The translations under genes were made by a program, and so were the position numbers. From contig NZ_NOIG01000005.1 of assembly GCF_002245625.1 (NCBI RefSeq), positions 62,001-126,000 of the forward strand: a stretch of DNA of 64,000 nt, in the 5' to 3' direction. Source of the stretch: Acidovorax kalamii. GTDB lineage: Bacteria; Pseudomonadota; Gammaproteobacteria; Burkholderiales; Burkholderiaceae_C. Shown piece after piece: positions 40,961 to 48,144 of the stretch; position 1 is the first letter of the stretch, and every line of letters starts with the position of its first letter. Under the pieces are notes generated by a model that was given only the letters and a program-made list of their open reading frames with translations, was not told where the DNA came from and did not search any database.

Positions 40961-41571
40961 TACGTTCCTGTAGAGGCGCAAATCTTCTGAATTTGGGCTG
41001 GAGTTACCTTGGCAGCCTTCATTCGACTCAACAGATCAGGGCTGCATGCTGGCTGCTCTTGGGGGGCGAGATTTGGTGAGGCTGCTGGCTCAATTGGTGG
41101 AGCAGCGACGGGCTGGGGGATAGGGCATCCGGCCTTCATGTTTGCCACCGCATCTTTGATCCCTGCAAGATCAAGCTCAAAATTTTGGACGCCAGAGATC
41201 AGTGTCAACACTTGGACCCGCAGCCTGGAGGAGGAGATGGCTAGATCGTACTCGGCGCCTTCCAGCATTACCGCGCGTACATCCTTTTCAATCTTTCCAG
41301 CGAGACGCATTGGCCTCGGAGGGAGGTCATCGAACCGCAAAGTGACCGATGAAATTCCACCCTTGACCGAGATATACAGACCTTCGTCGGAAAGCTGTTT
41401 TGCGTAGTCCTGTTGATAGATGCCGGTGCAGGTGACTTTGTCTGTCATCTTGTCCACATCGCGCAGGATCGTCCAATTGCCAAACGTACCCACCTTCGCG
41501 GCCTCCTTGAGACTCGCTTGCGCAGTTCCAAGCGCTGTAGCGCACAGCGCAATCGCCAAAATTTTCTTCAT
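40960..41571 (-). CDS. Secreted protein downstream of the repressor (202 aa), lysogenic-conversion candidate
   Basis: ATG 41571. A cleavable signal peptide (ILAIALCATALGTAQA) precedes a domain with TFGNWTILRDVDKMTDKVTC and PMRLAGKIEKDVRAVMLEGA, a pattern like invasion-associated locus B proteins. The C-terminal part is Pro-rich with PACSPDLLSRMKAAKVTPAQ, IQKIC. It starts 34 bp after the repressor gene in the same direction and is therefore probably expressed in the lysogen. The role is unknown. Confidence 0.72.
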   Translation of the reverse strand: MKKILAIALCATALGTAQASLKEAAKVGTFGNWTILRDVDKMTDKVTCTGIYQQDYAKQLSDEGLYISVKGGISSVTLRFDDLPPRPMRLAGKIEKDVRAVMLEGAEYDLAISSSRLRVQVLTLISGVQNFELDLAGIKDAVANMKAGCPIPQPVAAPPIEPAASPNLAPQEQPACSPDLLSRMKAAKVTPAQIQKICASTGT

Positions 41572-41605
41572 CCATCTCTCCCAATTGAAACGCCCTTGGC
41601 GTTGG

Positions 41606-42298
41606 CTATAGTTTTCGTCCGTTCCAGCACCACACCACCCGGCCCAGGATGTCGATGCGGTGGTCACCGTTGAGCACATCCACCGTCTTCACCGTGGCGT
41701 TGTCGCTGCTGATCTCCACAACTCCGTCCATGCGCTGGCGCACGCGCTTGATGTAAACGCGGTCGTTGGCGGCCATGACATAGACGCCGTCGATGATTTT
41801 GGGATCTTTGATCCCGGTGTCCACCAAAAGAATGTCTCCGTCTTCAAAAGTCGGGCTCATGCTGTCGCCATAGGCGTGGATGAACCGCAGGGCGTTGAGG
41901 TTGGTGGGCTGCAGGCGCCTGGCCACCCACTGCTCTGACAGAGCGATCTGCCCTACCAGGATGTCGTCGTGCTGGATGTCGGTGCCCGGGCCCATGCTGC
42001 CTGCGTTGGCGAGCAGTGGAACATGGACCACTGGCTGGCCTGGCTGGGGCGCTGGCGTTAGGGGCTGCACTGGAATCAGTTCGCCTTGGCCTGTTGCAAG
42101 CCATAGACCGGAGCACCCCAGGGCTTGGACCGCCTTCTCATGGTTCTCGGCCGTCAGCGCCTTGGTCTTCCCGGCGATGACCTGCCCAACGGCCTGCACC
42201 GAGATTTCGAGCTGGTCCGCAAGCCACTGACGGGCGGCTTTGTCTGCGGGCCGCTTCGCCATTAAGGCGGCTTCAAGCCTTTCGCCATATGTATTCAT
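41606..42298 (-). CDS. cI: CI-like phage repressor, S24 peptidase type
   Basis: A 230-residue repressor. The N-terminal helix-turn-helix covers about 20-70 (QWLADQLEISVQAVGQVIAG). The C-terminal S24 domain has the self-cleavage site Ala99-Gly100 in LLANAGSMG, nucleophile Ser146 in YGDSMSPTFEDGDILLVD and general base Lys184 in VYIKRVRQ. RecA-stimulated cleavage would induce the prophage. ATG 42298 is preceded directly by operator R1, with no Shine-Dalgarno sequence, so the message may be leaderless. It keeps lysogeny by binding the sites at 42300-42368 and 37946-37993. Confidence 0.95.
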   Translation of the reverse strand: MNTYGERLEAALMAKRPADKAARQWLADQLEISVQAVGQVIAGKTKALTAENHEKAVQALGCSGLWLATGQGELIPVQPLTPAPQPGQPVVHVPLLANAGSMGPGTDIQHDDILVGQIALSEQWVARRLQPTNLNALRFIHAYGDSMSPTFEDGDILLVDTGIKDPKIIDGVYVMAANDRVYIKRVRQRMDGVVEISSDNATVKTVDVLNGDHRIDILGRVVWCWNGRKL

Positions 42299-42299
42299 G

Positions 42300-42371
42300 A
42301 AAGCAGTCTTTCACGCGTTCGCTGTTTGTGCAAAAAGAATGCTTGCGGCATGTCTTAAAGAATGCTTTAAT
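42300..42371. promoter_or_regulatory. Immunity region: operators OR1-OR3 and rightward promoter of cro
   Basis: Sites: aaagcagtcttt (42300-42311), aaagaatgcttg (42334-42345) and aaagaatgcttt (42357-42368, in a perfect TTAAAG-N4-CTTTAA palindrome). A rightward promoter is TTGCGG (42343-42348), 17 bp, TTTAAT (42366-42371), with the third operator covering its -10 box. The start point would fall at or next to the cro ATG 42379, so the cro message is probably leaderless. Confidence 0.8.
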
Positions 42372-42378
42372 GGCGCTC

Positions 42379-42579
42379 ATGTTGAAAACACAAGCCATCG
42401 AACTTCTCGGCGGTACAGCCAAGAGCGCAGCTGCCGCAATCGGAGTCACGTCTCAGGCCATTTCTGGCTGGCCTGATCAACTCACGCCCGCATTGCGCGA
42501 CCGAGTACAGGCGGCTCTGTATCGGCAGAAGCAACAACGCACCAAGGCCCGCAAGACCAAGGAGGCCGCACATGGCTGA
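42379..42579 (+). CDS. cro: Cro-like repressor (66 aa)
   Basis: Product MLKTQAIELLGGTAKSAAAA then IGVTSQAISGWPDQLTPALR, the compact helix-turn-helix of Cro/YdaS-type phage proteins, with a basic tail. ATG 42379 aligns with the usual family start; ATG 42370 would lie in the -10 box. It is divergent from cI and is the first gene of the rightward early transcript. Confidence 0.88.
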   Translation: MLKTQAIELLGGTAKSAAAAIGVTSQAISGWPDQLTPALRDRVQAALYRQKQQRTKARKTKEAAHG

Positions 42580-42626
42580 GTGCATCAACGTGGGCAATGC
42601 GAACTTTTGCGCGGTGAAAGCTGCGC

Positions 42627-42842
42627 TCAACTGCCAAGCAGCCCCTCTTGCAACCCCTCCAGAAACAACCCTGCCTGCACTCCGGTCGGGTCCCCGTCTT
42701 CTTCGAGCACTCGACGTGCTGACTGGACGGCTGTTGCGATCTGCTGGTCGTTGATCAAAGCGTCGCGCTTCATGACCGCAATCAATTTCCCCAACAGCGT
42801 GTACGACGCCAGTGCAATGGCTCGTGTGTTGTCGATTTCCAT
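42627..42842 (-). CDS. Small antisense-oriented hypothetical protein (71 aa)
   Basis: ATG 42842, with GGGGCAG before it. The product (MEIDNTRAIALASYTLLGKL ... EGLLGS) is a good amphipathic helix protein with even codon use, better than any frame on the other strand here. It lies opposite to the rightward transcript just after cro. No family is recognised. Confidence 0.5.
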   Translation of the reverse strand: MEIDNTRAIALASYTLLGKLIAVMKRDALINDQQIATAVQSARRVLEEDGDPTGVQAGLFLEGLQEGLLGS

Positions 42843-42978
42843 TTCTGCCCCTTTCGGCATTGGTTGTGTAGGAGCCGCCAATGTATGCCGGAAGAGGGCG
42901 GACACCCCCTCCTTTTTGGCAGCTTGACGCCGCCATCTCCACCAACCCAACCAAAACAAACCCCGGGAGTTTTCCACC

Positions 42979-43185
42979 ATGTACGCCGACCCAGCAGCCA
43001 TTCGTGTCAAGCGAGTCAATCTGAGCCTCAACGCTGCAGAGATGCGCGTGATCGAGGCTGTGAGCGAGATCAACAACATGCAGCCCAGCACGTTCATTCG
43101 TGAGCTGTTGATGGAGGCGTTGGCGAAGCAGATGCATGTGGCGAATTCTGGTGCCGCTGCTACCGAAATGCGAGCAACTGCTTAG
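42979..43185 (+). CDS. Ribbon-helix-helix regulator (68 aa)
   Basis: ATG 42979. IRVKRVNLSLNAAEMRVIEA and VSEINNMQPSTFIRELLMEA are the strand and two helices of a MetJ/Arc-like protein. It sits where lambdoid phages have cII, and is a candidate for an early switch regulator. Confidence 0.78.
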   Translation: MYADPAAIRVKRVNLSLNAAEMRVIEAVSEINNMQPSTFIRELLMEALAKQMHVANSGAAATEMRATA

Positions 43186-43225
43186 TTCCTCTCCCGTTCC
43201 AACCTCGTAACGGAAATGAGCAGCT

Positions 43226-43417
43226 GTGCACACCAACAAACCCACGACAGTGCAGCTGTCGGAGGCAGACGCGCGCATGGTCCAGCAGTACGCGGACCAG
43301 AACGGGCTGACGCTGGAGCAAGCCTGCACGCAATTGACCCAGCAGGGCATACAGGCGCGATTCGTTCGTGCCAAGGCCCCTGCTCGGGTTCTCCACTTCA
43401 CACCTCGCGCCAAGTAA
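43226..43417 (+). CDS. Small ribbon-helix-helix-like protein (63 aa), GTG start
   Basis: GTG 43226. TTVQLSEADARMVQQYADQN and GLTLEQACTQLTQQGIQARF look like a second ribbon-helix-helix unit. The C-terminus is basic. It follows the similar gene at 42979 and may be a distant relative. Confidence 0.6.
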   Translation: MHTNKPTTVQLSEADARMVQQYADQNGLTLEQACTQLTQQGIQARFVRAKAPARVLHFTPRAK

Positions 43418-43467
43418 ATCCGCCCGCTGCGGCGGCTGAACTTTTGCGTTACGGAAAAGGCGCACAC

Positions 43468-43749
43468 ATGCAAGCCCAACACCTGGTTCGCGCCAGCGAT
43501 CCCCTCTCCAGCGTTCTCGCCGCCGAGGCCGCTATCAAGTTCGCAGGCAACCACTGCGACCGCATCTTGTCAGCCCTGTCCAACGGCCGCCAGGCCACCG
43601 CCCACGAACTGCAGAGCATCACCGGATTGACCGTGGTGCAGATCGACCGCCGTCTACCTGAATTGCTCAGGGCTGGCCGTGTCCAGGTTGTGCAGCGTGG
43701 CGGCATGGACCTGATCCGTGGTGGTGCGCGGGTTTGGGAGGCGGTATGA
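43468..43749 (+). CDS. Winged-helix protein (93 aa)
   Basis: ATG 43468. CDRILSALSNGRQATAHELQ, SITGLTVVQIDRRLPELLRA and GRVQVVQRGGMDL are the helices and wing of a winged helix-turn-helix. Such genes often precede the replication gene in phages of this type. It overlaps the next gene by 4 bp. Confidence 0.75.
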   Translation: MQAQHLVRASDPLSSVLAAEAAIKFAGNHCDRILSALSNGRQATAHELQSITGLTVVQIDRRLPELLRAGRVQVVQRGGMDLIRGGARVWEAV

Positions 43750-43862
43750 GCTATCAAGCCTACGAAGCCGCGAAACGCGCATGGATCGCTGCGCACCCCG
43801 GCGCAACACCTGAGCAATACGACGCGGCCATGCGTGCTATTGCTGATCGGCTGGGGGTCTGA
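43746..43862 (+). CDS. Tiny conserved-looking phage protein (38 aa)
   Basis: ATG 43746 (MSYQAYEAAKRAWIAAHPGA, TPEQYDAAMRAIADRLGV) overlaps both neighbours (ATGA and TGATG). The sequence is an amphipathic helix pair similar to short helical phage frames of this type. Context supports it. Confidence 0.6.
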   Translation: MSYQAYEAAKRAWIAAHPGATPEQYDAAMRAIADRLGV

Positions 43863-44554
43863 TGGCGCGAATCCGCACGATCAAACCCGAGTTCTTCACC
43901 AGCGAGGACATCGTGAGCCTGTCGCCCTTGGCGCGCCTGCTCTACGTGGCCACCTGGTGCGAAGCCGACAAGGAAGGCCGCCTTGCCTGGAAGCCGCTGA
44001 CCTTCAAGCTGCGCTACTTCCCTGGCGACGAATGCGACATCAAGGCTCTTTGCCAGGAGCTGGTGGAAGCGAAGCTGGTGGTGCTGTACGGCGACGGCCT
44101 GGCCTACATCCCGAAGTTCGGCGCGCATCAACACATCAACCCACGCGAAAGCGCTTCGCAGCTGCCGGAGCCTGACGCGTCGCCACGCGTCGCTACGCGT
44201 CAAACACTCGACAGTGACGCACAGGGAGGAAGGGAAGGGAAGGAAGGGAAAGGAACACCCGACGCGTCGCGTCCGGATGAGCCCCCCGGCTTCACCGAAT
44301 TCTGGAAGACCTGGCCATCCAACGACCGGAAACAAGCCAAGGGCAAATGCCTGGAGGCTTGGAAAAAGGCTCACGCCGAGCGTGATGCTGCGTTGATCCT
44401 GGCCCACGTCGAATCCCTGAAAACCTCAGCGGGCTGGCGTGACAAAGGCGGTCAGTTCATCCCGGCCCCGCTGGTCTACCTGAACAACCGGCGTTGGGAG
44501 GGAGCCGAGTTGGCCGAGGTCGGAGGCGAATCCAGCATCGGGAGCTTCGTATGA
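43862..44554 (+). CDS. Phage replication protein (O-like), carries in-gene iterons
   Basis: A 230-residue protein. The N-terminal ~90 residues (IRTIKPEFFTSEDIVSLSPL, ARLLYVATWCEADKEGRLAW, FGAHQHINPRE) match the helix-turn-helix domain of phage replisome-organiser proteins. A low-complexity linker (about 105-140) is encoded by repeat-rich DNA. The C-terminal domain (FTEFWKTWPSNDRKQAKGKC, LNNRRWEG) is the common partner-binding module. It should bind the iterons in its own gene and recruit the DnaB-like ATPase two genes downstream. Confidence 0.86.
   Translation: MARIRTIKPEFFTSEDIVSLSPLARLLYVATWCEADKEGRLAWKPLTFKLRYFPGDECDIKALCQELVEAKLVVLYGDGLAYIPKFGAHQHINPRESASQLPEPDASPRVATRQTLDSDAQGGREGKEGKGTPDASRPDEPPGFTEFWKTWPSNDRKQAKGKCLEAWKKAHAERDAALILAHVESLKTSAGWRDKGGQFIPAPLVYLNNRRWEGAELAEVGGESSIGSFV
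44175..44267. repeat. Iterons within the replication gene, candidate replication origin
   Basis: acgcgt occurs at 44175-44180, 44185-44190 and 44195-44200, so exactly 10 bp apart, in the form ACGCGTCGC(C/T). A fourth copy (gacgcgtcgcg) lies at 44262-44267 after a purine-rich tract (agggaggaagggaagggaag). Lambda's origin has the same plan inside gene O. Confidence 0.68.
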
Positions 44555-44904
44555 CCGGCCAGGACGCAATCCTCAACATGCGCCGCAACGGCAAATCCCC
44601 CGGCTATGTGTGGGTTGACGACTGCGCCGCCACCTGCCTGAACGATGGGACGCACGTCACTCTGGCCGCACGCGACGTTCCGGAGCAGCAGGACTGGCGC
44701 TTTCTGGTCGGCCTGCAGGTGATGGTGTCCGGGGAAGACCCGGGGCGCGTGGAGCGCATCACCTCCGCCTGCGCCGAGTACGCAAAGCGCGTCATCGCAT
44801 CCACCCACCTGATCAACCGCGAAAAGATGGACTGGCTGGGCCGCCCGTCCTCGACGGTTGTTCGCATCACCGACACGCAAGGAGTTTTGACATGGCCCAG
44901 GTGA
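44551..44904 (+). CDS. Hypothetical protein between replication genes (117 aa)
   Basis: ATG 44551 overlaps the replication gene stop (ATGA). The product (MTGQDAILNMRRNGKSPGYV ... GVLTWPR) has a strand-rich part (VWVDDCAATCLNDGTHVTLA) and helices ending with ITSACAEYAKRVIASTHLIN. No family is recognised; it may be a helicase-loading accessory by position. It overlaps the next start by 13 bp. Confidence 0.68.
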   Translation: MTGQDAILNMRRNGKSPGYVWVDDCAATCLNDGTHVTLAARDVPEQQDWRFLVGLQVMVSGEDPGRVERITSACAEYAKRVIASTHLINREKMDWLGRPSSTVVRITDTQGVLTWPR

Positions 44905-45857
44905 TCTACGAGGACGAAATCGACTTCGCGAAGTACGAGCGCGAGACGGACGCAAAGCAGAAGGTCAAGCCCGCATCGCAATGGGTGCAGGAGCTGATCG
45001 ACCGCATCAACAACCCGATCAAGGAGCCGCGCGCCGTCATGCCATGGCGCAAGACCCACAGCATGGTGGCCTTTCGCAAGGGCGAGGTGACCGTATGGGG
45101 CGGTGCAAACGGAAACGGCAAGAGCCTGGTTACAGGCCAGATCGCGCTGAGCCTGATCGCCCAGGACGAGAAGGTGTGCATTGCCTCCTTCGAGATGAAG
45201 CCCGCCAAGACCCTGGAGCGCATGGGCCGCCAGTATTCCGGCTTCAACGCTGACGATCCCGCCTTCGCTGGCAGCACGGCCGCGAAGATGGAGCTGATCA
45301 AGGTCTACGAGGAATTCAAGGAGTGGACCAATGGCCGCCTCTGGCTGTACGACCAGCAGGGCACCGTGACCGCCACCCAGGTGGCCGCCGTGGTTCGCTA
45401 CTGCGCGAAGGAGAAGGGCATCACCCATTTCTTCGTGGACAGCCTGATGAAGTGCGTGGCCAGCGAGGATGACTACAACGGCCAGAAGATGTTCGTGGAC
45501 GAGCTGACTGCCATTGCGCGGGACCACGGCATCCATATCCACCTGGTGCACCACATCCGCAAGCCATCGGACGAGAACCACAAGCCCAGCAAGTACGACT
45601 ACAAGGGCACTGGCGCCATCACCGACCAGGTGGACAACGTGATCAGCGTGTGGCGCAACAAGGCCAAGGAAAAGAAGCGCGACGAGGGCAAGCCCGTCGA
45701 GGACAAGGAGCCCGACGCCCTGCTGATCTGCGACAAGCAGCGCAACGGCGAGTGGGAGGGCTCCATTGGCCTCTGGTTCGACCGCCAGTCAATGCAGTAC
45801 GTGGGCGGCCCCGGCGACGAGCCTCTGATCATGTACCGCCACCCGGAGGACTTCTGA
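44892..45857 (+). CDS. DnaB/RecA-like replicative ATPase (helicase)
   Basis: A 321-residue protein with Walker A GGANGNGKS (70-78), Walker B HFFVDSL with Asp183 and HIHLVHHIRKPSD as sensor region. This is the C-terminal DnaB/gp4 fold without the N-terminal domain. Similar small ATPases act as phage replicative helicases. It follows the O-like gene, as lambda P or DnaB-like genes do. Confidence 0.9.
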   Translation: MAQVIYEDEIDFAKYERETDAKQKVKPASQWVQELIDRINNPIKEPRAVMPWRKTHSMVAFRKGEVTVWGGANGNGKSLVTGQIALSLIAQDEKVCIASFEMKPAKTLERMGRQYSGFNADDPAFAGSTAAKMELIKVYEEFKEWTNGRLWLYDQQGTVTATQVAAVVRYCAKEKGITHFFVDSLMKCVASEDDYNGQKMFVDELTAIARDHGIHIHLVHHIRKPSDENHKPSKYDYKGTGAITDQVDNVISVWRNKAKEKKRDEGKPVEDKEPDALLICDKQRNGEWEGSIGLWFDRQSMQYVGGPGDEPLIMYRHPEDF

Positions 45858-45858
45858 C

Positions 45859-46050
45859 ATGCCGCAGAAGCTCCACTGCGCCCGCTGCGGCCGCATCACC
45901 CTGCACCCCGTCGTGGTCATCGGCGCCCAGCCATTTGGCCGCGTGTGCGCGCGCAAGGCTGGGCTGGTTGAGCCCAAGCGCCGGGGCCGGGCGTCTGAGG
46001 CCTGCCGGGATACCCGGACCCTGGATCTGTTTGGAGGAATCAATGCATGA
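45859..46050 (+). CDS. Small zinc-binding-like protein (63 aa)
   Basis: ATG 45859. CARCGRITLHPVVVIGAQPF and GRVCARKAGL have a CxxC and a third Cys. The product is basic. It lies in the ninX-like block of accessory genes and overlaps the next start by 4 bp. Confidence 0.62.
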   Translation: MPQKLHCARCGRITLHPVVVIGAQPFGRVCARKAGLVEPKRRGRASEACRDTRTLDLFGGINA

Positions 46051-46334
46051 CGGCCTCCCCATCAACCTGCGAATGCTGCAACGACGCCCGCCCGGACCCG
46101 GCGGCATACCGCCTTTTCGCAGACGGCTGCTTGCACTGTGCTGCGAGGCGAATCCAGTACATCCAACGCCGTTTGCCTCTTGCCCCAAGCCAGAAGGCGG
46201 AACGCTGTCGTTCCGCTCTGGCACAGGCCTTAGAGCTTGGATTGCCAGAGGCGGAAATCAGATCCATGGCGAAGCTGGCCGAGTGGCAGCTGGCTCCGGT
46301 CAAACAACCGGCTTCACGGCCAAGGAGTGGTTGA
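46047..46334 (+). CDS. Cysteine-rich hypothetical protein (95 aa)
   Basis: ATG 46047 overlaps the preceding stop. TCECCNDARPDPAAYRLFAD and GCLHCAARRIQYIQ give two CxxC pairs, so probably a zinc ribbon, followed by a helical tail (LAQALELGLPEAEIRSMAKL). Function is unknown. Confidence 0.65.
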   Translation: MTASPSTCECCNDARPDPAAYRLFADGCLHCAARRIQYIQRRLPLAPSQKAERCRSALAQALELGLPEAEIRSMAKLAEWQLAPVKQPASRPRSG

Positions 46335-46335
46335 A

Positions 46336-46686
46336 GTGACCTCCTTGCACCTCACCCTCCCATGGCCGCCAACGGCCCTGAGCCCAAACACCCGCCAGCA
46401 CTGGTCCGCACACTCGCGCGCCAAGAAGGCCTACCGCCACGCCTGCGCCATCACCGCCCGCCAGCAGGGCGCGGCCCGCTCCGAGGCCAAGAAGCTGCAC
46501 GTCTCCCTGGTGTTCGTGCCTCCAACGCGGAGGGCCTACGACCTGGACAACCTGCTGGCCCGCATGAAGTCTGGCCTGGATGGCCTGGCCGACGTGCTGG
46601 GGGTAGATGACAAGCACTGGGCCCTCACCATCGCCAAGGCGGATGAGGTTGGCGGCATGGTCCGGGTGGAGGTGCGCCATGGCTGA
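46336..46686 (+). CDS. rusA: RusA-family Holliday-junction resolvase
   Basis: 116 residues from GTG 46336, chosen because AAGGAG lies nine bases upstream and the previous gene stops at 46334. LHLTLPWPPTALSPNTRQHW is the RusA opening, and RRAYDLDNLLARMKSGLDGL with ADVLGVDDKHW holds the catalytic Asp residues and Lys. It cuts four-way junctions during phage replication and packaging. Confidence 0.94.
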   Translation: MTSLHLTLPWPPTALSPNTRQHWSAHSRAKKAYRHACAITARQQGAARSEAKKLHVSLVFVPPTRRAYDLDNLLARMKSGLDGLADVLGVDDKHWALTIAKADEVGGMVRVEVRHG

Positions 46687-47200
46687 AATCACCCTGGTGC
46701 GCCAGGAGCCCGTGCAGATCACCGAGGCCGACAAGGCCGTGGCCCGCCGCGTCATCTTCGGCATCGTGGATGGCCTGGGCGAGCGCGGGAAGAAGCAGTG
46801 GCGCCGCCTCTGGAACAACATCCTGCGCCTGGAGCCCGGCGAGATGGTGGAGCTGAAAACCCACCAGGCCCGGGTGGGCTGGTATCACCGCAAGCACATG
46901 GCCATGGAGCAGGCGGTCTTCGAGAGCCAGGAGCGCTTCGAGAACTTCGCGGGCTTCCGCGACTGGCTCAAGGTCGGGGCAGGGCACTGCCAGTGGTATC
47001 CCGGCCCCAAGGGCGGCGTGTTCCCCGTGCCCGACTCCACTAGCTACGCCAAGCTGGAGCAGGGCGCCATGGAGCAGTTCCACCATGACGCGGTGGAGTT
47101 CCTGCGCACTGAGCATGCGGGCAAGACGCTGTGGCGCCACCTGTCACCGGTGGACCGCATCACGATGATCGAGACGATCTTGCAGGGGTTCAACGAATGA
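46679..47200 (+). CDS. DUF1367 family phage protein (173 aa)
   Basis: ATG 46679 overlaps rusA by 8 bp. The conserved parts are WRRLWNNILRLEPGEMVELK, RVGWYHRKHMAMEQAVFESQ and FPVPDSTSYAKLEQGAMEQF, which match DUF1367 proteins of the nin-like region in lambdoid phages. Their role is unknown but they accompany recombination genes. Confidence 0.85.
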   Translation: MAEITLVRQEPVQITEADKAVARRVIFGIVDGLGERGKKQWRRLWNNILRLEPGEMVELKTHQARVGWYHRKHMAMEQAVFESQERFENFAGFRDWLKVGAGHCQWYPGPKGGVFPVPDSTSYAKLEQGAMEQFHHDAVEFLRTEHAGKTLWRHLSPVDRITMIETILQGFNE

Positions 47201-47814
47201 AGCGGACCGCCATGAAGCGCACGGCCTGGCTGCGCGTCGCCAGCACCACCGCAGAATCAGAGAGAAATCGCGCACAGCGCCTTGAGGAGCGTGCGCAGCG
47301 TGCTATGAAAAACGCAGCTAAAAGCGTACCACTGAAAAATGAGAAAAAACAGGGCGCGGCGCATGCTGCAATTGCCTATGCAGCTATAAAAATTGTAGCT
47401 TGCACCAGCACCCCCGCTGCGCGCCCGCAGCCGAAGTCCAAAGCCCAGCGCAATGGGCACCTCCGCGACATGGCCCGAGGCATGCCCTGCCTGCTGCGCG
47501 TGCCCGGCATCTGCACCCAGGACCGCGCCACAGTGGTGTGCTGCCACAGCAATCTGAGCATCCACGGCAAGGCAGGGGCCCGCAAGGCAGATGATCAATA
47601 CAGCGTGTGGGGCTGCGCTGCGTGCCACCGCTGGCTGGATCAGGGACCAGCGCCGTGCGCGCAGAAGGCTGCCGCATTCATGGCCGCCCATCTGGCCCAG
47701 GTGCTGGAGTGGCGCGCCATCGCCTTCGACGGGAGCAGCGCGCCGCGCGACCGGGCTGCAGCTGCGTGGGCGCTTGACCGGCTGAACGCCACTCTAGGAG
47801 CCCTGCAGCCATGA
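47197..47814 (+). CDS. YbcO/DUF1364-type nuclease with unusual N-terminal extension (205 aa)
   Basis: ATG 47197 overlaps the previous stop. Residues from about 88 on fit the YbcO metal-binding nuclease core: LRDMARGMPCLLRVPGICTQ, VVCCHSNLSIHGKAG and YSVWGCAACHRWLDQG, with the Cys/His ligands. The first ~85 residues are basic and low in complexity; nucleotides about 47285-47405 are AT-richer with palindromic pieces (gcagctataaaaattgtagct), which suggests an in-frame repeat insertion. It is likely a recombination or junction nuclease. Confidence 0.82.
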   Translation: MKRTAMKRTAWLRVASTTAESERNRAQRLEERAQRAMKNAAKSVPLKNEKKQGAAHAAIAYAAIKIVACTSTPAARPQPKSKAQRNGHLRDMARGMPCLLRVPGICTQDRATVVCCHSNLSIHGKAGARKADDQYSVWGCAACHRWLDQGPAPCAQKAAAFMAAHLAQVLEWRAIAFDGSSAPRDRAAAAWALDRLNATLGALQP

Positions 47815-48134
47815 CCACTCGCAACAACCTGGGCGACCAAACCGTCGCCGTCTTCACGGCTCTGGAAGCCATTGGCCCGGCCACCGCCCGCAAGGTCACG
47901 GAGGCAACAGGCCTTACCTACAACTCCGTGCACCAGGCGCTGCGCCGCTGGGCCCTGCGTGGGCTGATCGTCGTTGACCGGGATCACCGGTATCCCACCT
48001 ACGCGGTGAAACCCGCATGGCGCGAGCGCCTGGAGCCGAAGCAGCGCCCGGGCAAAACCAGACCAACGACCGAAACCACGGTGGCCAGGGCCATCGCCCG
48101 CGCGCCAGCTCTGCACACGATTTGGATGAACTGA
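47811..48134 (+). CDS. Winged-helix protein (107 aa)
   Basis: ATG 47811 overlaps the preceding stop. TVAVFTALEAIGPATARKVT, EATGLTYNSVHQALRRWALR and GLIVVDRDHRYPTYAV are a winged helix-turn-helix. The tail is basic. It lies just before the Q-like gene and is a candidate DNA-binding partner or regulator. Confidence 0.75.
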   Translation: MTTRNNLGDQTVAVFTALEAIGPATARKVTEATGLTYNSVHQALRRWALRGLIVVDRDHRYPTYAVKPAWRERLEPKQRPGKTRPTTETTVARAIARAPALHTIWMN

Positions 48135-48144
48135 AAGGGAGACC

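Noticed and set aside
42572-42754. Rightward frame of 60 codons directly after cro, in the cII position
   Set aside because: Poor amino-acid pattern, no family resemblance, and the opposite strand (42627-42842) reads as a better protein. The ATG overlap with the cro stop is not enough.
44175-44267. CRISPR-like or satellite array
   Set aside because: Only three tandem units of 10 bp; no spacers of CRISPR length and no cas genes.
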